A DNA stretch of 43,971 nt, taken from NCBI GenBank assembly GCA_964566545.1, contig CAZMIX010000016.1, forward strand, positions 1 to 43,971, written 5' to 3'. The DNA is from JAEYFP01 sp964566545. Lineage in GTDB: Bacteria > Bacillota > Clostridia > Lachnospirales > Lachnospiraceae. The position numbers and the translations under genes were made by a program. Below the pieces are notes generated by a model that saw nothing but the letters and a program-made list of their open reading frames with translations, was not told where the DNA came from and did not search any database. Positions 24,637-33,723 of this stretch are shown here, piece by piece. Every line of letters begins with the position of its first letter. Within the stretch, counting starts at the first letter, position 1.

Positions 24637-26082
24637 CTAATGCTTAAAAAGATTTACAACAAGCTTGATGCCGTATTTGCAGTAGTTGATAAAAATGCTG
24701 GGATGAGCGATGCTTTGTCCCATCTTTTTGATGATGTAGCTGGGACGAAGATAAAAGGAAAGCAAGATATTCCTGCGAAGCTTCATCAGTTCATCAACAC
24801 TTAGATGCATGGTTCCTTTCATGCTTGAGTGGAAAAAATCGCTGCCAAGCACGGATTCTGCAAGCAGATTATTTTCTTTGCATGTTTCATATAAAGGTGT
24901 TCCGTAGAACGGAAGCGCGATCGTGATTTCGATGAAATCCGGTTTCGCCTGCATAATCAATTTTTTTGTTTCCATGATATGTGATTTATCTTCCCATGGA
25001 AAGCCAATGACAAAGAAGCCCCAGAATGGAAGCCCGACCTCGTGGCACCATTTGGCGGCCTGCAGGTTCTGTGTGACAGTCGCACCCTTGCGTATCTTTT
25101 TTAATATTTCATCAGAACCGGATTCAAAGCCAAAAGCGACGAGGAAACAGCCTGCTTTTTTCATCAACTCAAGTGTCTCCTTCTTGAGCGGATTGACTCT
25201 GGAATTGGCAGTAAACTGGATTTTACCGTATAATGGGGAATTGATGATCAAATTACACATCTCCTTCACCCATTCCGCATTGATCGTAAATGTATCCGCC
25301 TTAAAGAAAAAGTTGCGAATACCATGAACCTCATAACATTCCGTCAACTCATCCATGACATTTTGCGGGCTTCTGAAACGGACACATTTGCCGGAAATCT
25401 CAGGTGTCAGGCAGAAGACGCAGCTCGACGGACAGCCCCTGGCCGTTTGTATCGTAGCCATCGGTTCGTTCGTGTCGGGACGCGTATAGAGCTGATTGTT
25501 CATGAGCTGTCTTGCAGGAAACGGCTGTACATCCAGATTGTCGCCCCATGTATGGAAAGCGGTCTGCGTTAAGACACCGCTTTCATCCTTATATAAAATA
25601 GAAAGAACGGAGGCGATATCTCCTTGATGGCGCAGCGCGTAATCGGCAATTCCACCGATCGCAAAGTCCACCTCGCCGCCGATCATGTAATCGACAGAGG
25701 ATAAGTCGAGTAAGTCAAGCATCGCCTGCTCCGGCGCATAAAAAAGTGCACCTTTCAATACGACAACAGGCTGATATCGTTTTTTCAGTTCGTTGATTAG
25801 CTTCAAATCATCAAAAATGGTCGTATTCGTGATGCTCATCATGATCAAATCCGGCTGATAGCTATCCATGTCATGATAAAGAACATCGAGCGTATCGCGC
25901 TGCGTCTGGTAGTCGCGAAGCATGACATCATATCCCTTTTCCAGCAAAATAGCAGCCGCGTAACCCAAATCGTTGCAGGCACGCATCGCTTGTGCGGAGC
26001 CTTCATCGATATTCTGCTGACAGCGATCCTCTCCGCGCTGAAACATGAATCCGGGCGGGTAAAATAACAGTATTTTTTCCAT
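24637..26082 (-). CDS. B12-binding domain radical SAM protein
   Basis: 481 residues. The N-terminal cobalamin-binding-like Rossmann region (about 1-150) contains YQPDLIMMSITNTTIFDDL. The radical SAM core follows, with the [4Fe-4S] motif CPSSCVFC, later strands FFFKADTFTINAEW and CFLVAFGFESGSDEILKKIRKG, and a C-terminal helical tail. It lacks any substrate-specific motif I can name; relatives include methyltransferases and ring-forming enzymes. It stands alone on the minus strand behind a strong promoter. Confidence 0.85.
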   Translation of the reverse strand: MEKILLFYPPGFMFQRGEDRCQQNIDEGSAQAMRACNDLGYAAAILLEKGYDVMLRDYQTQRDTLDVLYHDMDSYQPDLIMMSITNTTIFDDLKLINELKKRYQPVVVLKGALFYAPEQAMLDLLDLSSVDYMIGGEVDFAIGGIADYALRHQGDIASVLSILYKDESGVLTQTAFHTWGDNLDVQPFPARQLMNNQLYTRPDTNEPMATIQTARGCPSSCVFCLTPEISGKCVRFRSPQNVMDELTECYEVHGIRNFFFKADTFTINAEWVKEMCNLIINSPLYGKIQFTANSRVNPLKKETLELMKKAGCFLVAFGFESGSDEILKKIRKGATVTQNLQAAKWCHEVGLPFWGFFVIGFPWEDKSHIMETKKLIMQAKPDFIEITIALPFYGTPLYETCKENNLLAESVLGSDFFHSSMKGTMHLSVDELMKLRRNILLSFYLRPSYIIKKMGQSIAHPSIFINYCKYGIKLVVNLFKH

Positions 26083-26136
26083 TTATTTTGATTCCTTTCC
26101 ATTGGATTTTAGATTCTTTTTTTAACGACAAATTAT

Positions 26137-26165
26137 ATTTTACACATCTCTCGCTTATTTGTCAA
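26137..26165 (-). promoter_or_regulatory. Strong promoter of the radical SAM gene
   Basis: Minus strand: perfect TTGACA (26165-26160), 17 bp, TAAAAT (26142-26137). The -35 overlaps the stop codon region of the upstream acetyltransferase gene. Confidence 0.8.
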
Positions 26166-27403
26166 AAATAGTTGTTAATAAAGCTGTCCTTTTTATAAAA
26201 GACGCCTTCGAGCATGGAAATCTTGGATTTATCATAGGTGACCTCCTCCATAAAATCAAAGTCCCTAACGAGGTAATGTCCTGTGATTGCAGCCGAAAAA
26301 ACGGAAACGGGCATTGCAATATCGCAGTCAGCTCCAGTCAAATCATCGTTTTGCGGTAACAGCTCTTTTTCTATAGAAGAAGCGCGTCCGTTTTTAATAG
26401 AAACGGTAAAAAGTGCGTTGTTTCCGGTAAGACAGGAATCGGCCACAGCAATCCGTACAGAACCGTCTAGTAAGTAGTGTGCACCTGATAGCGCGTGTTC
26501 TATGTTAATGACGCGAACCATGCCGTTATTGGCAAGTTCCCTTGAAGAGTTATGAGGAACGAAGTCAGGACAGAAGCAGGTAAGATTCAGGCAGGAGGGT
26601 GCGTGGAAACAGATATAGTCATAATCTGCACGAAAGCTTCTTGCAAAGGAAAACAATGCCTTTAGCGTCGTAAGGCTGTCAAAAACGAGTTCTCTGCACC
26701 GCATTGTCCGTTCTATCTTTTTAAACACGAGATAACCACGCGGAATGCCATCCTCATCCCGGTAAAGATAGGCATAGTTATTATTTTCAGAGCCTTTCGC
26801 GTCCGTGAGATTTTTCCAATCCAAGTCATCCCGCTTGATCATCATATTAAATTTTTCTGCAAAAGAAAAATAAGCGGTTTTATAGTCCTCCGGTACGCAG
26901 CCTCCCTGTTTAATCGAAAAACTGCCCTTAAAACGGTAGTCGGGGAGTACATGCAAAGAATAGGAATAGCGAATGGAGTTATCCGCACGCCGGTAGCCAA
27001 ACGTGCTGTAGAAAGCCTCGCTGAACGGATATAAATAGGAAAAGGTTTGTCCGCTTTCGTAGGATTCTTTTAAAATTTCCATAAAAATAGCGCGAATGGC
27101 ACCCTTTCGTCTATGCTGCGGATAGGTGGAGACGTTTCCGATGCCGTTTCCACTATAGGTGCTGCCATCAAAATAGAATGTGAATGGAATGGAGGCTGTA
27201 GCGGCCATCAGCTCGCCGTCGTCCGTAAACGCGCCGATCTCATATTCGGGATGCACATGCAGCTTCTCCTGCGGATTGTTCACCAAATATTCGAAATATT
27301 CCTCGTCTGTTTTGCCGTTCGTATCATAGGGGTAATCAAAGCAGAGGGAGGATAGCTTCATCGCCGCCGTTCCGTCTGCTTTTGTGAGATGCCTGATTTT
27401 CAT
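26162..27403 (-). CDS. Eis-like GNAT acetyltransferase
   Basis: 413 residues from ATG 27403, chosen for the GGAGGA ribosome binding site; a longer frame upstream runs through a palindromic repeat. Two GNAT halves are seen: MKIRHLTKADGTAAMKLSSLCFDYPYD at the start and the acetyl-CoA loop VSTYPQHRRKGAIRAIF. The C-terminal 100 residues resemble the sterol-carrier-like domain of Eis proteins, ending in a Tyr/Phe-rich tail (FINNYF) as in Eis, where the terminal carboxylate helps catalysis. Eis-type enzymes acetylate amines on aminoglycosides or peptides; the real substrate is unknown. Confidence 0.85.
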   Translation of the reverse strand: MKIRHLTKADGTAAMKLSSLCFDYPYDTNGKTDEEYFEYLVNNPQEKLHVHPEYEIGAFTDDGELMAATASIPFTFYFDGSTYSGNGIGNVSTYPQHRRKGAIRAIFMEILKESYESGQTFSYLYPFSEAFYSTFGYRRADNSIRYSYSLHVLPDYRFKGSFSIKQGGCVPEDYKTAYFSFAEKFNMMIKRDDLDWKNLTDAKGSENNNYAYLYRDEDGIPRGYLVFKKIERTMRCRELVFDSLTTLKALFSFARSFRADYDYICFHAPSCLNLTCFCPDFVPHNSSRELANNGMVRVINIEHALSGAHYLLDGSVRIAVADSCLTGNNALFTVSIKNGRASSIEKELLPQNDDLTGADCDIAMPVSVFSAAITGHYLVRDFDFMEEVTYDKSKISMLEGVFYKKDSFINNYF

Positions 27404-27433
27404 ATTGATTCCTCCGTGAGTTCGGTTTTCTCG

Positions 27434-27500
27434 TTTGCTTCGCTCGTCATACAAACAATCCGCCTGTCCGTGCAAGCACGGCCATTCGCCGGATTGTTTG
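27434..27500. repeat. Palindromic element (copy 2)
   Basis: Outer arms CAAACAATCCG (27452-27462) and CGGATTGTTTG (27490-27500) enclose a nested stem CCGTGC-AA-GCACGG (27468-27481). It shares with copy 1 the nested GTGC/GCAC core and the flanking 13-mer (TTTGCTTCGCTCG at 27434-27446 = complement of CGAGCGAAGCAAA). It lies in the leader of the Eis-like gene. Confidence 0.7.
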
Positions 27501-27520
27501 CCTGACTCTGCCCTATCCGC

Positions 27521-27529
27521 ATTATATCA
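27521..27529 (-). promoter_or_regulatory. Extended -10 promoter of the Eis-like gene
   Basis: On the minus strand TGATATAAT, an extended -10 with a perfect TATAAT (27526-27521). The -35 is weak. The transcript would run through palindromic copy 2 before the start codon. Confidence 0.5.
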
Positions 27530-27577
27530 CAGATGTGGGGGGGTGTAGAGATTTTGATAGGATATCTGAAAAAATAA

Positions 27578-27606
27578 ATGACAAAAAGCATGGAAGACAA
27601 TATAAT
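27578..27606 (+). promoter_or_regulatory. Promoter of the pts locus
   Basis: ATGACA (27578-27583), 17 bp, perfect TATAAT (27601-27606). It lies upstream of the ptsH-like remnant and ptsI. Confidence 0.65.
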
Positions 27607-27648
27607 CAATCATATAATCACATTTAAATGTTTGCTTATCATAGAAAA

Positions 27649-27771
27649 TGAATAAAGTATGAAAGTAAAATCACGGTGAAAAAGGGCTCGTAAGTTATCG
27701 TGACAGCAGAAGAACCGGATGAGGATAACGCCTGTGAAGCGATGGAACGGTTTTTCCGTGAGAATCTGTAA
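27649..27771 (+). pseudogene. Remnant of ptsH (phosphocarrier protein HPr)
   Basis: In one frame the sequence reads KYESKITV, KKGS, a TAA stop at 27691, then VIVTAEEPDEDNACEAMERFFRENL and a stop at 27771. HPr proteins end in a block of the same kind (K-K-G-D/S-E-V-x-V-x-A-E-x-x-D-E-x-x-A-x-x-A-L-x-x-F-F-x-x-N-L). The internal TAA fits a one-base change of GAA (the conserved Glu). KYESKI fits the earlier HPr strand K-Y-x-S-K-I, with about 20 residues between the two blocks missing. The N-terminus with the phosphorylated histidine is absent. Position supports the reading: ptsI starts 32 bases downstream, the classical ptsH-ptsI order. The protein would not be functional. Confidence 0.6.
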
Positions 27772-27803
27772 TTTTTTATGGTATTGCAGACGGGAGGTGT
27801 CTA

Positions 27804-29420
27804 ATGATGGAAGTGTATGAGGGGAAAACAATTTATCGCAAGCTTGCGGTAGGAAAGATCTTTTTCTATGAAAAAGGAAATGCGCTTTTGAAGCGGGAAC
27901 GAACTGAGGATATCGAAGCGCAGATAGAGCATTTTGAGGAAGCGAAGGAAAAAGCGCTTCAGCAGCTTGGGGCTCTTTATGAAAAGGCATTGAAGGAAGT
28001 CGGAGAGTCCGGAGCGGCGATTTTCGAAGTGCATCAGATGATGCTGGAGGACGAGGATTACTGTGAATCTATCAAAAATATGATTATGCGGCAAAAGGTA
28101 AATGCGGCTTACGCGGCGGCGGCCACCGGCGATAATTTTTCTGCAATGTTTGCGGGGATGGATGACGATTACATGAAGGCCAGAGCGGAGGATGTGAAGG
28201 ATATTTCCGAGCGTCTTGTGCGCATTTTGACCGGCAATGAGAATGAGATGGGCGAAATGACGGAGCCGGTTATTGTCGCGGCGGATGATCTGGTGCCGAG
28301 CGAAACGGTGCAGATGGACAAATCAATGCTTTTGGGATTTGTGACGGAGCATGGCTCCTACAATTCCCATACGGCAATTTTGACGAGAGCGATGAATATC
28401 CCCGCTGTGATCGGCGTTCCGGTCAAAAAAGAATGGAACGGGAAAATAGCGATCGTTGACGGCTATCAGGGTCTTGTGATCATCGAGCCGGATGCGGAGC
28501 GGCTCGAAGCGGCAAAGCAAGTGCTCGCACAGGAAAAAGAAAAAGCGGAGCTGCTAAAGGAAATGAAGGGGCTGAAAACTGTCACGAAAAGCGGCAAGGA
28601 GGTTCATCTATATGCGAACATCGGAAGCGTGTCGGATGCGGCGGGTGTGCTGATGAACGACGCGGAGGGCATCGGGCTGTTTAGAAGTGAATTCCTGTAT
28701 TTGGAATCAGACCATTACCCGACAGAAAACGAGCAGTTTCAGGCATATAAGACAGTGGTCGAAACGATGGCGGGCAAAAAGGTCACCGTGCGTACGATGG
28801 ACATCGGCGCGGATAAGAAGGTGGATTATTTTGAACTGGAGCCGGAGGAAAATCCGGCGCTTGGTTATCGCGCTATCCGTATTTGCTTAACGAAACAGGA
28901 GATTTTTAAAACACAGCTTCGTGCGCTGCTTCGCGCCAGCGCCTACGGCAGTATTTCCATCATGTTCCCGATGATCATTTCCGTAGAGGAAATTTCGGAG
29001 ATCAAACAGATTCTGAATACGGTGAAGAAGGAACTGGCGGAAGAAGGTATCCCGTTTAGGGACGTGGAGATCGGTGCGCTGATCGAAACGCCGGCAGCCG
29101 TTATGATCAGCCGCGAGCTTGCGCAGGAAGTAGATTTCTTCAGCATCGGGACAAACGACCTGACACAGTATACGCTTGCGATTGACCGGCAGAATCCGAA
29201 GCTCGATCGGTTTTGTGACCTGCATCACCCGGCAGTGCTCAGGATGATTCAAATGACAATTGAAAATGGCCATGCGGGAGGCGTTTGGGTAGGCATCTGC
29301 GGTGAGCTGGGCGCGGATCCGGAGCTGACCGAGACCTTTGTCGGCATGGGCGTGGACGAGCTTTCTGTTTCCCCGTCCTTCATCCTTTCGCTTAGGAAGG
29401 CGATCAGGGAGATGGAGTAG
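27804..29420 (+). CDS. ptsI: Phosphoenolpyruvate-protein phosphotransferase (PTS enzyme I)
   Basis: 538 residues, slightly shorter than the E. coli enzyme (575), as in many Clostridia. Ribosome binding site GGGAGG; ATG 27804 or 27807. The phosphohistidine is His189 in EHGSYNSHTAILTRAMNIPAVIG. The PEP-binding barrel carries GIGLFRSEFLY, DIGADKK, ENPALGYRAIR, FFSIGTNDLTQYTLAIDR and the catalytic Cys499 in VGICGELGAD. It takes phosphate from PEP and passes it to HPr for sugar uptake. The HPr gene that should precede it appears dead, so it must use an HPr encoded elsewhere. Confidence 0.95.
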   Translation: MMEVYEGKTIYRKLAVGKIFFYEKGNALLKRERTEDIEAQIEHFEEAKEKALQQLGALYEKALKEVGESGAAIFEVHQMMLEDEDYCESIKNMIMRQKVNAAYAAAATGDNFSAMFAGMDDDYMKARAEDVKDISERLVRILTGNENEMGEMTEPVIVAADDLVPSETVQMDKSMLLGFVTEHGSYNSHTAILTRAMNIPAVIGVPVKKEWNGKIAIVDGYQGLVIIEPDAERLEAAKQVLAQEKEKAELLKEMKGLKTVTKSGKEVHLYANIGSVSDAAGVLMNDAEGIGLFRSEFLYLESDHYPTENEQFQAYKTVVETMAGKKVTVRTMDIGADKKVDYFELEPEENPALGYRAIRICLTKQEIFKTQLRALLRASAYGSISIMFPMIISVEEISEIKQILNTVKKELAEEGIPFRDVEIGALIETPAAVMISRELAQEVDFFSIGTNDLTQYTLAIDRQNPKLDRFCDLHHPAVLRMIQMTIENGHAGGVWVGICGELGADPELTETFVGMGVDELSVSPSFILSLRKAIREME

Positions 29421-29446
29421 AAGATTCATAAAGAAGGGGTACAAAA

Positions 29447-29884
29447 ATGCAAAAGTACGTAGTCGTCAGCTCGTGTATTATGGGTGATAATTGTAAATAC
29501 AATGGGGGAAATAATTATAATCCGGAAATCGCCGCGTTTTTAAAGGATAAGAAAATCATAAAGCTATGTCCGGAAATATTGGCGGACCTACCCGCTCCGC
29601 GGCCCTGCGCCGAGTTGGTAGACGGAATGGTTATCGACGCGCACGGCAACAATGTTGATGCTGTTTATCGCGCAGGGATTCAAAAGGCACTTAAGAGGAT
29701 CAGGGATTTGGACGTCGAACTTGTCATTTTACAATCCCGCAGTCCCACCTGCGGCGTCAATCAAATCTATGACGGCACGTTTTCCGGGAAGCTCAAGCCG
29801 GGACGCGGCTTATTCGCAAAAGTGCTGATCAAAGCAGGGTATACGGTTATGGATGTGGAAGAGTTCATTAATGAAATAAAATAA
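29447..29884 (+). CDS. DUF523 family protein
   Basis: 145 residues, about the full length of the family. Conserved blocks are SSCIMGDNCKYNGGNN, LCPEILADLPAPRPCAEL and LQSRSPTCG, with conserved Cys residues in each, and a GRGLFAKVL tail. The cysteines suggest metal or Fe-S binding. Function is not established. It sits 26 bases behind ptsI and is probably cotranscribed. Confidence 0.85.
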   Translation: MQKYVVVSSCIMGDNCKYNGGNNYNPEIAAFLKDKKIIKLCPEILADLPAPRPCAELVDGMVIDAHGNNVDAVYRAGIQKALKRIRDLDVELVILQSRSPTCGVNQIYDGTFSGKLKPGRGLFAKVLIKAGYTVMDVEEFINEIK

Positions 29885-29961
29885 ATAAGTTCCCTATAGC
29901 ACATGCCGGGGATTCATGATAGAATAGTGCATTGTGAGCTGTGATAAAGGGGATTGAAGCA

Positions 29962-30807
29962 ATGTGGATGCTGTTGGTGCTCGTGTATGGGCTGTTAAAG
30001 GGTGCGCGGGAAATTGTAAAAAAGAAATGCTTGGAGCGAAGCAGCGTGATGGAGGTGCTGTTTTTCTATACGCTGACGGGCTTTTTATTTTTGATACCGG
30101 AAACAGGAAAAGCGCTGACTGTAGATACGGGGATGCTGCCGCAGATTTTTTTGAAATCATTTATTATATTCTTAGCATGGATGTTCAGCTTTATGGCGAT
30201 CAGGGAGATGCCAGTCAGCTTTTACGGCGTGCTGGATTTAAGCAGGGTGCTGTTTGCGACCGTCCTTGGAACTACGGTGCTTGGCGAGAAGCTGACCGTA
30301 TTCCAGATGATCGGGCTGCCGCTCGTGCTGGCGGGACTTTTCATGCTGCGTCTGACGCAGGGGAAGAAAGCGGAAAAGGAAGAGGTCAAGACCAAATATA
30401 TTGTTTTTTCTATGCTTTCCTGCCTGATGAATGCCGTTTCCGGACTTTTGGATAAAATTATTATGAAGGATGTGACAAGTGCGCAGCTTCAGTTTTGGTA
30501 TATGCTGTTTTTGGTTCTGCTCTATGGCGGATTTATGCTGCTCAAGCGTCAGCGGATAAATTGGCAGGTGCTTAAGAAAAATTACTGGATCCTGATTTTA
30601 AGCGTGATGTTTATCATCGGCGACCGTGCCCTGTTTGTTGCAAACAGCTATCCGGAAAGCAAGCTGACAATCATGACGCTGATCAAACAGTCGTCCTGCT
30701 TTGTGACAATCCTGCTTGGAAAGCTGGTATACAAAGAAAAGAACATCCGGCAGAAAGCGCTGTGTGCCACCGTTATCCTCGCAGGCATCCTAATTGCATT
30801 GCTGTAA
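29962..30807 (+). CDS. EamA/DMT family membrane transporter
   Basis: About 281 residues from ATG 29962 (AAAGGGG ribosome binding site at 29945-29951; a GTG at 29941 is an in-frame alternative). Ten membrane segments in two halves are expected for the drug/metabolite transporter fold, with the EamA signature around VLFATVLGTTVLGEKLTVFQMIGLPLVLAG and its C-terminal counterpart SSCFVTILLGKLVYKEK. Substrate unknown. It starts a run of transporter and ABC-F genes. Confidence 0.8.
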   Translation: MWMLLVLVYGLLKGAREIVKKKCLERSSVMEVLFFYTLTGFLFLIPETGKALTVDTGMLPQIFLKSFIIFLAWMFSFMAIREMPVSFYGVLDLSRVLFATVLGTTVLGEKLTVFQMIGLPLVLAGLFMLRLTQGKKAEKEEVKTKYIVFSMLSCLMNAVSGLLDKIIMKDVTSAQLQFWYMLFLVLLYGGFMLLKRQRINWQVLKKNYWILILSVMFIIGDRALFVANSYPESKLTIMTLIKQSSCFVTILLGKLVYKEKNIRQKALCATVILAGILIALL

Positions 30808-30827
30808 CGGGTGGACGATGATATAAT
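30799..30827 (+). promoter_or_regulatory. Possible promoter for the first ABC-F gene
   Basis: Perfect TATAAT at 30822-30827 with a poor -35 (TTGCTG, 30799-30804), 17-bp spacer, overlapping the end of the EamA gene. Confidence 0.45.
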
Positions 30828-30857
30828 CAATGAAAGAAAACCATCCAGAGGTGAATT

Positions 30858-32816
30858 ATGTTATATCAGATATGTAATGGCAGGGTAGCGTTTGCGGCCA
30901 CTACAATATTGGAACATGTGAATTTTGAAGTTAAAAATACGAAGGAAAAAATTGCAGTAGTCGGCAGGAACGGCTGCGGCAAGACGACACTGTTAAAGCT
31001 GATATCAGGGGAGATCGAGCTTTCAAGAGGAGACGAGGAAACGATGTCTGTCGCGAAGGCGGGGAACCCGTCTATCGGCTACTTGAAGCAGATCACTTTT
31101 GAGGACGAGACGCTGACGCTCGATGCGGAAATCAGAAAAGTATTTGAAAAGGTGATTTCGATGCAGCGGCGCTTGGAGGAGCTAGTCGTTTTGATGCAAA
31201 ACAGCGCGGACGAACAGCTCGTCGCCGAATACACGAAGCTGCAGGAGCGTTTTTTGGATATCGGCGGCTACTATTATGAAAAAGAATATGACACGATGCT
31301 GCGGAGTTTCGGCTTTGAACTGTCGGACAAGCAAAAGCGCTTAAACGAATTTTCCGGCGGTCAGCGGACGAAGCTGGCTTTTATCAAGCTGCTGCTTTCG
31401 AGACCCGACATCCTTTTGCTGGATGAGCCGACAAACCATCTGGATATTACGGCGATCGAATGGCTTGAGGGATATTTAAAAAATTATAACCGTGCCATCG
31501 TCATCGTATCCCATGACCGGATGTTTCTCGATAAAATTGTCGATACTGTCTACGAGATCGAATATGCCACCGTCAAACGCTATTCTGGTAATTATACAGA
31601 TTTTATGAAGCGCAAGCGCGAAAATTATGAAAAACAGATAAAGGATTATCTCGCGCAGCAGAAGGAAATCGAGCGTTTGAATGCGATCGTCGAACGCTTT
31701 AAAAATAAGCCGACCAAGGTTGCGATGACGCGCTCGAAGCTAAAGCAGATCGAGCATATGGAAATCATCGAAGCGCCGGACCGGTACGATACGCGCTCGT
31801 TTCATGCGAGCTTCGAGCCGGCCAGGGAGACGGGAAAGGACGTGCTTTCCGTCAGAGAGCTTCAAATCGGCTATGACAGGATGCTTTCGGAGGTATCGTT
31901 TGAATTGAAGCGCGGGCAGCGGCTCGGCATCATCGGCGGCAACGGACTTGGAAAATCGACACTTTTAAAAACGCTCGTCGGTGTCCTTCCGGCGTTAAGC
32001 GGAGCCTATTCCTACGGCGCGAATGTGGAAATCGGCTATTTTGACCAGCAGATGGTGCAGTATTCGAGCGAAAAAACTGTGATCGATGAGTTTTGGGACG
32101 AGTTTCCGACGCTGACACAGACGGAAGTGCGCAACTGCCTCGGGGCCTTTTTATTTATGCAGGACGACGTATTCAAGACGGTAAAGATGCTTTCGGGTGG
32201 GGAGAGAGTGCGGCTTGCACTTGCGAAGATTTTTAAGAGAAGGCCGAATGTGCTGATTTTAGATGAGCCGACGAACCACATGGACATTGTCGGCAAAGAA
32301 ACGTTAGAATCGATGCTGCGTGATTTTGACGGAACGGTGATCTTTGTATCGCACGACCGCTATTTTATCAAACAGGTTTCCGATACGCTGCTCGTTTTAG
32401 AGCCGGACAGCGCGAAGCTCTATTCGTTTGGCTACGAACAGTATATGGAAGAGCAGGAACAGAGCAATTCAGAGGATGCTGCTGCTGTAAAGATACAGCC
32501 TGCCAACCTTTCTTTGGAAAAAGCGGTAAAGACAGAGGATGCGAGAGAAACAGAAAAACCGGGGATGCAATCCTATCAGGCGGGCAAGGAACAAGCGCGT
32601 CTGGAGAGGAAAATTAAAAAGATAGAGGAACGGCTTGCGGCCATTGAGGAAGAAGTCCAAAATCAAAAGGACGAACTCCACGATCCGGCCCTTGTGAGCG
32701 ATTATGTGAAGCTGCAGGAGCTACAGGATTCGATCGACCATAGGGAAGAGGAGCTTTTGATTCTGATGACCGAATGGGATATGCTGCTTTCTGGGAACGC
32801 TCAGGGCATTGAGTGA
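30858..32816 (+). CDS. ABC-F family ATPase (translation factor type)
   Basis: 652 residues, with two ABC domains in tandem and no membrane segments. Domain 1 has GRNGCGKTT, FSGGQRTKLAF and LLLDEPTNHLDI; domain 2 has GGNGLGKST, LSGGERVRLAL and LILDEPTNHMDI. The interdomain linker (about 235-325: KQIKDYLAQQKEIERLNAIVERFKNKPTK) is the P-site tRNA interaction region of ABC-F proteins, and a long C-terminal coiled coil (about 570-640) follows. ABC-F proteins act on the ribosome. The C-terminal coiled coil and lack of a leader suggest a housekeeping type (Uup/YdiF-like) rather than resistance. Confidence 0.9.
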   Translation: MLYQICNGRVAFAATTILEHVNFEVKNTKEKIAVVGRNGCGKTTLLKLISGEIELSRGDEETMSVAKAGNPSIGYLKQITFEDETLTLDAEIRKVFEKVISMQRRLEELVVLMQNSADEQLVAEYTKLQERFLDIGGYYYEKEYDTMLRSFGFELSDKQKRLNEFSGGQRTKLAFIKLLLSRPDILLLDEPTNHLDITAIEWLEGYLKNYNRAIVIVSHDRMFLDKIVDTVYEIEYATVKRYSGNYTDFMKRKRENYEKQIKDYLAQQKEIERLNAIVERFKNKPTKVAMTRSKLKQIEHMEIIEAPDRYDTRSFHASFEPARETGKDVLSVRELQIGYDRMLSEVSFELKRGQRLGIIGGNGLGKSTLLKTLVGVLPALSGAYSYGANVEIGYFDQQMVQYSSEKTVIDEFWDEFPTLTQTEVRNCLGAFLFMQDDVFKTVKMLSGGERVRLALAKIFKRRPNVLILDEPTNHMDIVGKETLESMLRDFDGTVIFVSHDRYFIKQVSDTLLVLEPDSAKLYSFGYEQYMEEQEQSNSEDAAAVKIQPANLSLEKAVKTEDARETEKPGMQSYQAGKEQARLERKIKKIEERLAAIEEEVQNQKDELHDPALVSDYVKLQELQDSIDHREEELLILMTEWDMLLSGNAQGIE

Positions 32817-32839
32817 CAGTGTAAAGGAGGCGAAGCTTC

Positions 32840-33709
32840 GTGTGGATATTACTTGCGTTTGGTTCGGCTTTTTTTGCAGGAATGACTGCAATACTGGCGA
32901 AAATAGGCATTCGGGATACGGATTCCAATGTGGTGACGGCGATCCGTACGGTCGTCGTGCTGCTTTTTTCCTGGTTGCTTGTATTTTTGACCGGCGCGCA
33001 GGGAGGACTTTGGGAGCTTGAAAAAGGGACTCTGTTGTTCCTGATTCTGTCCGGTCTGGCGACAGGCGCTTCCTGGCTCTGTTATTTCAAGGCGCTGTAT
33101 CTGGGCGATGTTAACCGGGTGACGCCGATAGACAAGTCGAGTACGGTTCTGACGATGCTGCTTGCGGCATTGTTTTTAGGGGAGCCTATTACTTGGCTAA
33201 AAGGCATCTGCATGCTGTTGATTGCTGTGGGAACGTATTTAGTGATTGCTAAAAAGCCGACGCAGGACGATAATGTGAATGCTGATGTCCGCTGGCTTCT
33301 TTACGCCTGTGCATCGGCGGTTTTTGCGAGCCTGACTTCGATCCTTGCTAAAATCGGCATGCAAGGCATCGACTCCAATCTCGGCACGGCGATCCGTACG
33401 ATCATTGTTCTGATCATGGCATGGGTTGTTGTATTTGCGACAAAAAAGCAGTCCTCTGTCAGGACACTCGACCGAAAAAGTCTGCTGTTCATCTGTTTGT
33501 CGGGTATCGCGACAGGCGGCTCGTGGCTCTGCTATTTTAAGGCGCTGCAGACCGGACCGGCGAGCGTCGTCGTTCCGATCGACAAGTTGAGCATTGTTTT
33601 GACTGTGGCATTTTCCTATCTGTTTTTAAAAGAGAAGCTGACTAAAAAATTGTTTGCGGGGCTGCTGTTCATCGTGATGGGCACGCTGCTGTTACTGCTG
33701 ATAAAGTGA
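32840..33709 (+). CDS. EamA/DMT family membrane transporter with near-duplicate halves
   Basis: 289 residues from GTG 32840, with a perfect AAAGGAGG ribosome binding site. Ten membrane segments are expected. The two halves are unusually alike: ILAKIGI..DSNVVTAIRT and ILAKIGMQGIDSNLGTAIRT, GLATGASWLCYFKAL and GIATGGSWLCYFKAL, VTPIDKSSTVLT and VVPIDKLSIVLT. This is the EamA tandem repeat with little divergence. Substrate unknown. It starts 23 bases after the ABC-F stop and 14 bases before the MFS gene, so it is likely in the same transcript. Confidence 0.85.
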   Translation: MWILLAFGSAFFAGMTAILAKIGIRDTDSNVVTAIRTVVVLLFSWLLVFLTGAQGGLWELEKGTLLFLILSGLATGASWLCYFKALYLGDVNRVTPIDKSSTVLTMLLAALFLGEPITWLKGICMLLIAVGTYLVIAKKPTQDDNVNADVRWLLYACASAVFASLTSILAKIGMQGIDSNLGTAIRTIIVLIMAWVVVFATKKQSSVRTLDRKSLLFICLSGIATGGSWLCYFKALQTGPASVVVPIDKLSIVLTVAFSYLFLKEKLTKKLFAGLLFIVMGTLLLLLIK

Positions 33710-33723
33710 GAGGATATTAAAAA

